Source: Kappaphycus alvarezii (lineage: Eukaryota > Rhodophyta > Florideophyceae > Gigartinales > Solieriaceae). From it: a DNA stretch of 64,000 nt. This document shows positions 10,763-21,369 of this stretch, in pieces. The position numbers and the translations under genes were made by a program. The stretch covers positions 41,954 to 105,953 of the forward strand of contig NADL03000663.1 in the NCBI GenBank assembly GCA_002205965.3. The letters run 5' to 3'. Below the pieces are notes generated by a model. It was given only the letters and a program-made list of their open reading frames with translations. It did not search any database and was not told the origin of the DNA. The number at the start of each line of letters is the position of its first letter. The stretch's first letter is position 1.

Positions 10763-11209
10763 CACTGTGATAGTGGTAAATTGTCGGGAGAAGAGATATT
10801 CAGAACCAACTACCCCAAGAAGGAGGTGTTGCAAGCGACAAAAGTGCTACCGTGGTATAGTTGAACGAACGAAAAGGAGTGGATAGGGAAGACAGTTGAA
10901 TGGGCTACAAGAAAGTATGGAAGGGGCAGGGTCTACCACTTATGCCTAGTGACTCGGGTAAAATAAATGCTTCTTGGGTTTGAAGTTGACTCTCAACTTC
11001 CTAACTATTTGGGACTGAGCTTGAAGCTGTTTGCCAACTTTCTTGACCTCTCCATGAGGAAGCGGTTTACTCAGCTTATATAGACTTTTGGCTAACCCTA
11101 AAGTCCGAACAAAACTACAGAAGGTACCAGGAAATGCATAAAACAATTTGTGTGGATGATATACTCTAAACAAAAGATACTTAAGAAACTAACAATCAAT
11201 GAGATCCTC

Positions 11210-11838
11210 TTATTTCCCATTCTCTAAATCAGATCCAAACAACTCCTCTAAAATATCCATGCTGTCCAAGCAGTCCCCACAAATATCTGCGAATGGCTCA
11301 CAGCTCTCTATTCCCTCCTGGGAGATATCTAAACTACTAAAGATATCTCCATCCGGTTCCAGCGTCGGCACCACTTGATCCATACTCTCCAGTCCAGGCC
11401 CCACCAGTACAACACTTTCCATGCCCCATTTCCCTCATCCAACTCGTCCTCGTCCTCGTCATCCTCCTCTTCCTCCTCTTCATCCTCATCCTCATCCTCA
11501 TCCTCATCCTCATCTTCAACCTCATCCTCATCCTCATCCTCCTCATCATCCTCATCCTCATCCTCATCGTTATTAACCTCATAGACCAATCCAGGGGCTA
11601 CCCACTCCTCAAAGGTCTCCCCAGCTCCCTCCTCGATGTCCCACTCCTGACTCTCAGGTACCTCCTCGGCCTCATCCTCGACGAAGAGCTTGCGGACGAA
11701 TTCTATTATCTTCTTCTTAGTCTGCCGTCTCAGGTAGTCGTCTGCATCCGTCGGGCCATATACTGCGAGCGCAAGGCCGTTTAAGGGCGAGAGGGGCGGT
11801 TTTTAGTGATGGGGGCGGAGGGGCGAAGGTTGCTCATT
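11210..11838 (-). CDS. Acidic protein region encoded in the U3 of E2
   Basis: On the strand of the element, inside U3, lies a coding-like region of about 200 codons. It starts near an ATG at about 11,835 (beginning M-S-N-L-R-P), passes a lysine/arginine-rich helix (YLRRQTKKKIIEFVRKLF near 11,690-11,740), then a long D/E tract, and ends in a serine- and leucine-rich tail with a stop at 11,210. The other LTR begins in the same way near 26,230 (M-T-N-L-R-P). A TATTTAAA box lies upstream near 11,947 on the same strand. I do not recognise the protein. Acidic tracts of this kind occur in histone-binding and nucleolar proteins, but that is only an analogy. Confidence 0.5.
11441..11577. repeat. TCC/TCA microsatellite in left LTR of E2
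   Basis: Tandem TCCTCA and TCCTCC hexamers. On the minus strand they give the D/E tract of the acidic frame. The plus strand gives poly-serine, an antisense shadow. Confidence 0.9.
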
Positions 11839-12299
11839 TTGGTTGTAAATGATTGTAGACGGAGGATAGAGGGTGTTTTGGGTGTGTTGGTGGAGAGGAG
11901 TGATGAGTAAAATGATCAGGGACGTTTGAAACTTGGAATAAAAAGGTTTAAATAGGCTCCCGGGGCAGGTTCTATCGATTAGGAATAGGTAAATAAATCT
12001 GCAAGGGATTTTGTAGTAGTGCATTTGCGCCCTTTTTCTCAAAAAAACGAATTTGGAGGAGGAGGTAAGCAAAAAGGGAAAAAGAACTTGATTCGGGATC
12101 GATTCAGAGGGGTAGATACAGTATAAAAATATCTAGATAAAATGGAAGTAAATTTGGGGAGGACCGCGGTAATGATAAGCGAGGTTCAGGGAGGACGAGG
12201 AAGGACCGGAACTATAAGCAAATTTGGACAAGGAGAGGTAGTACTGTAAACTATAGGCCTGTAGATGACGGCGACAAAAAAAATCTGCGCCTAACACCT

Positions 12300-14689
12300 T
12301 CCTGGACTTAGGTCGAACGTCCCGTCTCGTTCTCAATGCTCTTGTTGCTCTTGTGGGAGTTCTATCCATTCATCAGGGAGAGTATAGGGTTCACTATAAG
12401 GATATGGTAGTAGCTCATTTCCAATATGATGAGAGAGTGTGTACCGTGCGATGACCGGCTCATCTCTTGGTCAAGAGTTTCGTAGATTCGGCGTATGGTT
12501 TCATAGTGTTCTCTAATGAGCTCCTCCGTTTCACTTCCCCAAACCTTCCAAATGTGAGGTAATAAACGTAGTATGCAAACTTTTCTGGCAACGGGTCCAG
12601 AAACGGGTATCTGAAGGAGAAAAAAACTCGCAACATAAGGACTGAGTCCTCACGAGTAAGGCGCGCCCCGTGAATGGTCTGGAAGCACATGCAAATACTA
12701 ATTGCAAAAAAGGAAATTACTTCTGCTTCTCGTGGGTCCTCTGTCATTTCGCGAAGCCAACGTCTAATTGGTAGCCGTCCAATAATTAAGGATGCATAGT
12801 TTCCCCCTGGGAGACTAGGCGGTGTTTGAGGCGATCTTCTTGGCGACCTTCCTCGCTGATCCGACGCCTTGCCCTCTTCGATGATCCGCCCCGATCACTT
12901 GATGGTCAGGCTCGTATCATCTTCACGGCCTCGGGATGATCTTGGTCTTCGGCTGAGGTTTGTTTCTGAGCGGAGCAACGTAAGGTTCCCATAGAGGATA
13001 CGGGACCAGCCGATATTCCATATCAGGGGGCAAGCTGTAACCTCTCAGTCGCACATCTTGGTTGTTCTTAAGAAATACGTAAACCGGACGGATAATGTTC
13101 AGATATGTTTGCGACAAGTCTCCGATAGCTAGCATTCCATACCTTCCTATAGAGTAATGATATATTACTCCACAAACTCTGGACCTGCTTCCGTGAAACT
13201 TCCGTTTTGGAATGAAATAAAACTCTTATTAATAGTCGGAAATCTTCTTCAGATAGCAATGGTCCGTTCAACGTACGAAAACATAGGCATATATTAATGT
13301 AAAAATGGATGATTACGTGGAGTTCGTAGTAGTCCGCGTAATCGAGATGATCCATTTCCAGGCCCTTTTTCCTCCCATAGGAATCATTCCATAAGTTTAA
13401 GATGAGTATGCCCCGTGGTTGCGCATAGTCCTGTGTGAGAAGGAATTCTTCAGGCCTCTGATTGTAAGGGACCAGAAGAAGTGCATGGATGGCCCTCCTT
13501 GATCTCTTCCCTGATCTTAAACAGAGCTTATAGTGCGGGTGTCTTTCCTCCGTGACGACGCAAGGATTCGAGTACTTTGTTTGGAAAACCGGCAACTTCA
13601 CAGCCTGCTGCATTGCTTTTTAATGTACTACAAGTACTGTAGAGCTGACTGAAAGGTTTGGACTGGAGCTCTTCATCCTTATTTCTTGTACAAGTACTGT
13701 AGAGCTGACTGAAAAGGTTTGGACTGGAGGCTCTTCATCCTTATTTCTTGTCTGTGTTAGCGCGCGGTGTGATCTCCAGCCTTCAGTGGCCAGTAGTTCG
13801 ACTGCTTTACTCTCTTCATCGATAATATTTGTTTCCATGTCTCTCTGTAACATTCTAGGAGCCTTTCCGTACATTAGCTCGAATGGTGACCGTCCACTTC
13901 TTCCTCTTCTTCGACGATAGCCGTATAACACTTTTGGTAAGGCATCTTCCCACTGGATTTCATTCTCCGACATAGTTTTCGATATTGCTCGTTTGATGGT
14001 TCCAACCATCCTCCCCGCTTTCCGTTTGACATGGAGCGTATGCGAGAACTGTCTTTAGCTGAATACCTTTTTCTTCCAAGAAACGAAGCAGTGAAGCTGC
14101 AGTGAAACAAAGGCGTTATCCGAGATGATCCTCTTCGGAAGACCAAATGGTTCAATTATTTCTTTTTCGATGAATCTCAGGACCACCTCAGCATTGGCTT
14201 CCTCAACTGCAACTGCTATTGGCCATCCAGTAAGATGTTCCACCCCTATAAGGAGATATTTGTTTCCGGAAGAGGTTTCCTTGAATGGGCCGGCAAAGTC
14301 AATTGAGAAGGTTTCAAAGAGAGCGGAAACTGGGAAGCTTAGAGTTGTCTTATACTTTCGTATCGGAGTGAATTTTTGACAGTTGTCACAGCTTTTCACG
14401 AAATTTTAGACATCCTTATGGCTTCTGGGCCACCAGAATCTCTCCGTAATGAATTTTTTGGTTGTTTCGAGATCCCAATGCCCTAATTCATCATGAAAAG
14501 TCCTCAAGATCTTCATTCTTTCTTTCAAAGGGGCCACTAGTCGAGGACCGGCTTTGTGTGTCGGAAGAGTTTCCCATTCCACAATGTAAAAGCCTTTTGG
14601 TTCCTGCGTACCCAATTTCTGTGTTCGAGATCAAACTTTCTCATTTCTAGTCCATCAAGGAATTTAATAAGTCCGTGAATATAAGCTTC
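12300..14689 (-). pseudogene. E2 integrase and post-integrase region
   Basis: The 3' half of the E2 coding body, left of the E3 insertion. It is closely related to 2,042-4,350 of E1: both unrecognised post-integrase domains (about 12,370-12,715 and 12,970-13,300) and the integrase with its DDE blocks and GPY/F-like module (about 13,500-14,680). It is broken in several places. Confidence 0.88.
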
Positions 14690-14694
14690 GTACT

Positions 14695-15201
14695 TGTGAC
14701 GAATATGCCCAGTAGTATCCCGCTAGTAGCCCTCAAACGGCATGAGCACCGTAGAGAGGCACCAGTGCAACATAAGCAATGTAAGGAGACATCAGCGCAA
14801 CTAATGTACTGTAATCTGGCACCGACGCAACGCAATACCACAGACCAATCAGACGAAGCCATTATGGATACCTGGCGTACTCCTAGATACTTTCAGGCAA
14901 GACCAATCAGCAAGTGCTTTGTGCTGTCTCGCCAAGTGGATCAATGGAACTCTGCCATGATGGGCAATATTGTCAGTCTCACCGCAATATACTAGGTGAA
15001 CTCTCAAACCTTGTAGTATTACGCCCCTAGGCCTGTTCTTCTAGAATACCTTTGAATTTAGTATTGTTTGCTTACCATTCATTGTCACTCTCGTTGAATG
15101 CTTCTCTATATAAACCATGGTCAGAAGCTCCGGTCTGTTCACCGGAAGCTTCAACCATCAGTTCAACCATCGATTACCTCTTGTGCGCCCAAACCCCCAC
15201 A
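14695..15201 (+). repeat. E3 5' LTR
   Basis: 507 bp, TG...CA ends, near-identical to 20,856-21,364. A plus-strand TATATAA box lies near 15,110. Confidence 0.95.
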
Positions 15202-15203
15202 TC

Positions 15204-15216
15204 TGGTAGCATCGCC
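15204..15216 (+). other. E3 primer-binding site, initiator-Met-tRNA type
   Basis: TGGTAGCATCGCC begins two bases after the 5' LTR. Initiator methionine tRNAs end in GCTACCA, so this is the likely primer. The exact tRNA of this species is not in the window. Confidence 0.6.
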
Positions 15217-15489
15217 AAAAGTTTGTCAGTACTGCGAGTTCTTCCAATCCGACAGTAAGTTAAAATCTCTATTAGATTTGCCTTTCTGCCCGATTGCAAG
15301 TGGAGACTAACATTTTTTTTACTCTGATCCTTCCGGATAACGCCCAGTGCCGAAAAACACAACTTCCAGGGACCGCCTTCGTCGCCTGACGAGTACACCG
15401 AGAAGGACTTACAGGGATTTTTCGAGGAAAATTGTCGAGAAGTAAGTAAGTTCTGTTACGGTCAAGAACCAAGGACACCGACTAGGATT

Positions 15490-15953
15490 GAAATCGAAGA
15501 ACCGAGAACCCGCCGCCTCCCGCTTTCGCACTTCCGTCGGCCCTTCCACCGATACCAGCGCTTCCCGAGATCCCCCGCTCAAGGCCCGTCAAATCAAGGA
15601 AGGCCAAACCGACCACCAGGCCTACGATTTCGAAGAAGGGCCTACCTGTTCTTCCTGACGCCGCCTCTATCGTTATCCAAAGGACAGCCAACCATCGTAT
15701 CCGGAAGTCTGTCAGGAGGCCTCGAATGACCAAGAACCCTCGATCGTCTCCTTTCCACTGCCGTCACTGTCAAGTCACCTGCACAGGCCGCGTGCAGTAC
15801 TTCGAGCATCTCCGTTCCCGCAAGCATCAGCACCGCGCTGACAAGACAAGGCACACCTGCAATATTTGCAAAATAGAAGTTCCGAGCAAGGCAGACCTTG
15901 AGCGCCACCGTCTTGGCCGTCGTCACCGCGAGACTGCTCGTAAGTCTGAGTAG
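15490..15953 (+). CDS. Two-zinc-finger protein frame in the E3 leader
   Basis: The frame is open from about 15,490 and its first ATG is at 15,726; the stop is at 15,951-15,953. From the ATG it gives 75 aa with two C2H2 fingers: FHCRHC...HLRSRKH and HTCNIC...RHRLGRRH. The spacing fits the U1/matrin-like double-finger class that binds structured or double-stranded RNA. The in-frame sequence before the ATG is proline-rich and then basic. It lies ahead of gag and in a different frame. An AATAAA follows at 15,964 and an A8 run at 15,990, as if a processed transcript had been captured. Zinc fingers are not a normal Ty3/gypsy leader component. Confidence 0.6.
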
Positions 15954-16234
15954 CTTGTATTTGAATAAACCTATCCTTGTCGAATAGGAAAAAAAACAAA
16001 AGTTGCTTTCTCAACCGACTTCGTTTGTGCTGTGTTCACCCTCCCGCTGTGGCTACCTTACAAACTCGCTTTCCCCAGTTCCTTGCAGTAGGACTTGTAA
16101 GTCCGTATCGCCGCCAGGTTCTAGACAGGAAAACAACCGTTTGGTAAAGCATCGGAAGGAGGGCTACTATAGCACACCCGACGTGACTGACGTCAAACCC
16201 TTACGTCAGAGAAAATCAACTTTCCCAAGTTATC

Positions 16235-16305
16235 GACTGGGATTCGAACTCGAGACCTCTCACTGGTGTTTTGCTGGTCTTGCCAACTCGGCCACAGTGC
16301 AGACC
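16235..16305 (-). ncRNA. tRNA-like Pol III promoter relic (SINE head or tRNA pseudogene)
   Basis: On the minus strand an A box TGGCCGAGTTGG (16,283-16,294) and a B box AGTTCGAATCC (16,240-16,250) are separated by 32 bases, the spacing of a tRNA gene. The TGGCCGAG start recalls serine or leucine tRNAs. The T-stem arms do not pair well, so it is not a functional tRNA. Downstream on the same strand a T-rich run (15,988-16,001) could be a Pol III stop or SINE tail. Confidence 0.5.
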
Positions 16306-16439
16306 GATTCTTGCCGAACAAATTGGAAAACTTCTATTTAAAAGTAAAAGAAAACCAACAGCACACGCTGACACTGCACTCTATCGACCAATAGATGAAA
16401 ATATGTGACATCGAAATACGGAAACTCCGGGAATTACGG

Positions 16440-17353
16440 TAGAGGCTCTCGCACAAGCTGTAAGCGAACTTCAACGTCAGCTGACAGAGGCCCATAATCA
16501 GATCTCCGCGCAGCAGAATCAGCTCAATAATGCTGCTCAGAAGGTAGGAGCCCTCGAGAATGAACTATCTCTCGTCAGGATCAATACTGGTACCTCAAGT
16601 AGTCAAAATGAAAACAAGGACGCCCCCAAGAAGAATAAACCGGGATCTTTCGGTGGGAAAGGGTCCGTCGGAAGCTGGTGCGTGCAGATGGAGAATTACC
16701 TTGGTGAAGCAGATGGGCAAGCAACTATGAACATTGCACTGAGCTATCTTTCGGGAAATGCTCATGAATGGTGGATGGTCTATTCCAAGAGTGCCGAGGG
16801 GAAGGAAATTCAAACATGGAAGGAATTGAAGACTGCTCTCCTCAATCGTTTTGAGACGATAAACAAAGAAAAAATCGCCCGAGACAAACTGGCTCGCTGG
16901 AAACAAGTCAAGGACGTTCCAACGTTTAATGATGATTTTAACAAAATCTTATTGGACATCCCAGACATTGGAGTGAAGGATCAAATAGATCGATACTCAC
17001 GCGGCCTGAAACCATACATTTGGAAAACCTTATGCACGAAAGAATACACCAAGCTTTCCGATCTTATGGGAGATGCAGAAAGAGTGGAAGCGGCGTACAG
17101 GCGTTCAGAACCCCTGAGAAATACCAAGTCCGGTGGAAAATTGCTGAATGGAAGTTCATCTGCCGGAAGTAATGGTCCTGTACCGATGGAAATTGGAAAC
17201 GTGGAAGTGAAGTCTGGTGTCGAGTCATCAAATGTGAATCTACAGAAGCTCGATAAGGTAGAGCGCGACAGATGCATGCGTGAAGGACTGTGCCTAAGAT
17301 GCAGACAGAAAGGACACATAGCAAAGAACTGCCCAAAAGCCCGGAAGAACTGA
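16440..17353 (+). CDS. E3 gag
   Basis: Gag with an N-terminal coiled-coil-like, glutamine-rich segment (about 16,450-16,570). A capsid region follows with a typical YLxGxAxEWW block (near 16,750-16,775), and one CX2CX4HX4C zinc knuckle, CLRCRQKGHIAKNC, ends the protein (near 17,290-17,335). The frame is open upstream of 16,682, so the start lies earlier than that point. Confidence 0.85.
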
Positions 17354-17399
17354 TTGACGGTCCGCATTCAGTTCTAGATCAAAGAAATCTCATTCTTTC

Positions 17400-18900
17400 A
17401 ACAGTAAGATCCAAAGAACTAGTTAGGGCCACACCGACCCAACCTTCCAACGCCACCACCGGGGACTTCTTATTGTTAAAGGAGTTATTTCCAATGGACC
17501 AGCTAAAATTCTCATCGACCCCGGCGGTGAAGTTAACTTCCTCAGCGAATCATTTTGCGATCACCATAAGATTAAAACCGAAGAATCAAAAGAACTTGCC
17601 GAAATGGCGAACGGTGTTGATCAAAAATTAATGGAAACACCGCGTCCTGTTATCGTCCAGATAAAGAAATACACTGAACCACTGTACTTCGCCATAAGTC
17701 CCCTGAAGAGGTATGATGCAATCCTTGGGAAGGAATGGTGTGGAGCCCATAAAGCGATTATCGACACCACCGAAAATCAAGTTTCATTCAATTACAAGGA
17801 TGAAAATTACGTTATCGAAGCCAATGAAAGGCTATTGAATTCTTTCGTCTCCGCAAATTCAATACTCACTGATTTAGAAAAAATTATGGGACGTATGCAG
17901 TACTTGTGAGACCCCTAAGTTCAAAGTCCTATTCTACGGAAACCTATTCCGGAGAGATTCAAGACATACTTACCAAGTATGAGGATGTATTCCCAAGCAG
18001 ACTTCCAAAAGGCCTCCCTCCGAAGCGAAAGTATGATTTCAAGATTGAATTAGAAAAAGAAGCGAAGCCCCAGAAAAAGGGTCTCTACCGTCTTTCGGAC
18101 AAAGAAATGGGGGAGCTTCGCAAGCAGCTAGATGAGCTGCTGGAGAGTGATTTCATTAGACCGAGCAAGAGCCCGTGGGGGCTCCAATTCTCTTCGTGAC
18201 GAAGAGGGACAGCTCATTGCGGATGTGCGTGGATTACAGAGCACTCAATCGGCTTACTGTAAAGAACAGTTATCCACTGCCGCGCATAGACGATATCTTT
18301 GATCAGCTCAAAGGATCAAAGTACTTCTCTAAAATAGATCTGAGGTCAGGTTATCATCAGATCAGACTGGATGAATCTTCAATACCCCTCACGGCATTTA
18401 GAACTCGATATGGACATTTCGAATTTCTGGTATTGCCATTTGGATTGACAAATGCCCCAGCGACTTTCATGGGTCTAATGAACGACATTTTCAAAGATGT
18501 ACTTGACGTTTTTGTTATCGTATATCTGGATGACATTCTTATATTTAGTAGGACATGGGAAGAACATTTGAAACACATCGCTGAAGTATTAGAGATCCTT
18601 AGAAGGGAGAAGTTATTCGCAAAATTGTCAAAGTGTGTCTTTGGTGTTAAAGAAGTTGAGTATCTTGGGCACATTATATGCCAGGAAGGAATTGCTGTGG
18701 ATCCCAACAAGATTAAAGCCGTCATGGAATGGCCGCTGCCTCGGAACAAACAACATCTTCAGTCGTTCTTGGGGTTCGTAAACTATTATAGACGGTTTAT
18801 TAAGGGTTGTTCCTTAATTTCGAAACCACTTACCGAGTTGACAAAGAACGTTTGTTTTCATTGGACAGAAACTCAAGAAAAATCATTTCAAACCCTGAAG
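17400..18900 (+). CDS. E3 protease and reverse transcriptase
   Basis: A retropepsin-like region lies at about 17,480-17,900. RT follows: [19 protein letters not shown] near 18,195, [11 protein letters not shown] near 18,335, [12 protein letters not shown] near 18,435 and the catalytic box YLDDILIFS near 18,520. The blocks are those of chromoviruses. Confidence 0.9.
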
Positions 18901-20540
18901 AAAATATTGTGCAACGCTCCAGTCCTTCGAAATTTCGATTCAAGTCTACCGATCTATGTCACTACAGATGCTTCCCAATACGCAATTGGTGCTGTATTGG
19001 AACAAGGAACCGCGAAGGACAAAAGGCCAGTCGCTTTCGCATCCAGAACTTTAAATGATGCCGAACAGAATTATGCAGCCCACGAAAGAGAGCTATTGGC
19101 CATTGTCGACTGCCTAAAGTGGTGGAGAGCATACTTGTATGGTAACTTCTTCACTGTTCATTCGGACCACTACCCGTTGAGATACCTCGAGACACAAGAT
19201 AATCTGTCACAGAGACAGGTTAGATGGTTGGAAAGATTAGTTGACTTTGATTTCAAGATTATACCCATCTCCGGGAAATCAAATATAGTTGCCGATTCCC
19301 TTTCAAGACAACCCCAGAATGCACCCTCACCCCACCATCGAAACAAAGGGCTACTCCAAGAAGTAATAATGAAGACATCTTCGGAATCAAACAATATTAC
19401 TGTTCCGTTTTTTGAATCATCCGAACTCGAAGAGCTTGTGAAAGACTACAACCTAGATGAAAGCCTCAAAGACGAATACAAAGATCCGAACGCACCTTTC
19501 CAAAGAAATGGATCGCTTTTGTTAAGACACGGAAAAATTTGCATACCAGAAGGAACGTTTAAAGCCAAGTTATTGCATGACTACCATTCGACTCCAAATA
19601 CTGGACACTTGGGAATATCCAAAACAATCAATAGAATATCACCGAAGTTTTACTGGAAAAACCTGCGGGCTGATGTAATTCAGTACGTTCGCTCTTGTCA
19701 TTGCCAGAAAGATAAGCAAGCCAACCAGAAACCTGCAGGGTTTTTACAACCTCTTGATCCCCCGAAAACAAAGTGGACGCACATAACCATGGATTTCATC
19801 ACACCACTTCCCAAATCAAGGAACGGAAATGGTGGAGTACTCACGGTCGTTGACCGACTATCAAAAATGATAAGGATTATCCCGACAAAGCCAAAATTAG
19901 ATGCTCTTTCAACTGCCAGCCTTTTTAAAGACCACATATACAGAAACCATGGAATCCCGGAAAATATCATTTGCGATAGAGATCCAATTTTTATGAGCAA
20001 GTTTTGGAAAAGTCTATTCCACCTATTAGGTACCAAAATATCCCCTTCTTCTGCATACCACCCACAGACAGATGGGCAATCTGAAGTGATGAACCGAAAG
20101 ATTGAGGAAATGATTCGTTCCTTCGTTAGTTTCGACAAATCCGACTGGGACAAATACTTGGTCGACTTTGAAGTTGCCTACAACTCTTCGATTAACGCAA
20201 CTACAACATTCTCCCCATTCTTTCTCAATTACGGAATTCACCCTAAAACTGTTCCTTTGGACATACTAGCCACAGAAAACCCAGCCGCGGCAAACTTCCT
20301 CAAAGCTATGCGAGAATCACTGAAAAGGGCCCAAGAACAAATAAAGAGGTCGAACGATGCCACAGCATCTTATGTCAACAAAAGTAGGAGGCCTTCGACG
20401 TTCAAAGTTGGTGATAAAGTCTGGCTTTCAACTAAAAATCTAGCTCTGGAGGATGGCGCTGGATCTCGTAAACTTAACCCCAAGTATTTGGCCCTTTCGA
20501 AATATCGGAAAATATTAACGGAGTCACGTACCGCTTAATT
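18900..20540 (+). CDS. E3 RNase H and integrase
   Basis: RNase H begins at [14 protein letters not shown] (near 18,960) and ends near 19,310 with [11 protein letters not shown]. Integrase has a zinc module from [10 protein letters not shown] to CHC (near 19,590-19,705). Its catalytic blocks are TMDFITPLP (near 19,790), CDRDPIFMS (near 19,975) and TDGQSEVMN (near 20,070). Confidence 0.92.
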
Positions 20541-20639
20541 CTTTCCCAGCCAATGATTGATAAGGGAATTCACAATGCTTTCCACGCAAGCCTCCTTAAG
20601 CCGTACTTCCGAGATGAATTTGACCGAGAACTCCCACCG

Positions 20640-20846
20640 CCACCACCAATAAAAACGCAGGATGGACACATAGAGTACGAAGTCGAATCCATATTAGCAC
20701 ACAAGAAGCAAAACAGAAAAACCAAATATCTCATCAAATGGAAAGGGTACGCAGATCACGAAAACTCCTGGTTGTGTGAAACAGAGCTTCAAAACTGCCA
20801 AGAAATATTGAAGAGCTACAAGAATCGGGGCGATTCTTCTTCTTAG
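20640..20846 (+). CDS. E3 C-terminal chromodomain
   Basis: After the integrase comes YEVESILAHK, then YLIKWKGY and ENSWL, the three conserved blocks of a chromodomain, with aromatic residues where the cage for methylated histone tails is expected. Chromoviruses use this domain to steer integration to heterochromatin. That fits its place here, inside another element. Confidence 0.92.
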   Translation, partial: PPPIKTQDGHIEYEVESILAHKKQNRKTKYLIKWKGYADHENSWLCETELQNCQEILKSYKNRGDSSS

Positions 20847-20855
20847 GGGAAGTGA
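20845..20855 (+). other. E3 polypurine tract
   Basis: AGGGGAAGTGA lies directly before the 3' LTR. Confidence 0.7.
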
Positions 20856-21364
20856 TGTGACGAATATGCCCAGTAGTATCCCGCTAGTAGCCCTCAAACG
20901 GCATGAGCACCGTAGAGAGGCACCAGTGCAACATAAGCACTGTAAGGAGACATCAGCGCAACTAATGTACTGTAATCTGGCACCGACGCAACGCAATACC
21001 ACAGACCAATCAGACGAAGCCATTATGGATACCTGGCGTACTCCTAGATACTTTCCAGGCAAGACCAATCAGCAAGTGCTTTGTGCTGTCTCGCCAAGTG
21101 GATCAATGGAACTCTGCCATGATGGGCAATATTGTCAGTCTCACCGCAATATACTAGGTGAACTCTCAAAACCTTGTAGTATTACGCCCCTAGGCCTGTT
21201 CTTCTAGAATACCTTTGAATTTAGTATTGTTTGCTTACCATTCATTGTCACTCTCGTTGAATTCTTCTCTATATAAACCATGGTCAGAAGCTCCGGTCTG
21301 TTCACCGGAAGCTTCAACCATCAGTTCAACCATCGATTACCTCTTGTACGCCCAAACCCCCACA
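20856..21364 (+). repeat. E3 3' LTR
   Basis: 509 bp, the partner of 14,695-15,201. Confidence 0.95.
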
Positions 21365-21369
21365 GTACT

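Larger units (their letters stand above)
10768..12296 (-). repeat. E2 3' LTR (1,529 bp)
   Basis: Begins TGATAGTGG and ends GCGCCTAACA. The first 400 bp (R-U5, including the TATATAA box near 11,077-11,084) are related to the LTR of E1. The remaining 1.1 kb (U3) is unrelated to E1 and holds an acidic reading frame and a TCC/TCA repeat. Confidence 0.93.
14695..21364 (+). mobile_element. E3: Ty3/gypsy chromovirus nested in E2
   Basis: A 6,670-bp plus-strand element in the integrase-RNase H boundary region of E2, with target duplication gtact at 14,690-14,694 and 21,365-21,369. The corresponding undisturbed sequence is visible in E1 near 4,350. LTRs are 507 and 509 bp (TGTGACGAAT to CCCCCACA) and differ at about three substitutions and two single-base indels, so it is young and younger than E2. 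Order is gag, protease, RT, RNase H, integrase, chromodomain. About four interruptions. The leader of 1.2 kb is unusually long and holds extra items. Confidence 0.96.

Noticed and set aside
11441-11577. CRISPR-like or satellite array
   Set aside because: The units are hexamers without spacers, in a eukaryotic LTR.
11375-11584. Plus-strand poly-serine frame in the LTR of E2 (and its relative near 25,716-26,168)
   Set aside because: It is the antisense reading of the TCC/TCA tract; the minus strand gives the acidic protein with sensible flanks.
16235-16305. Functional tRNA gene
   Set aside because: A and B boxes are good, but the T-stem arms do not pair and no clean acceptor stem exists.
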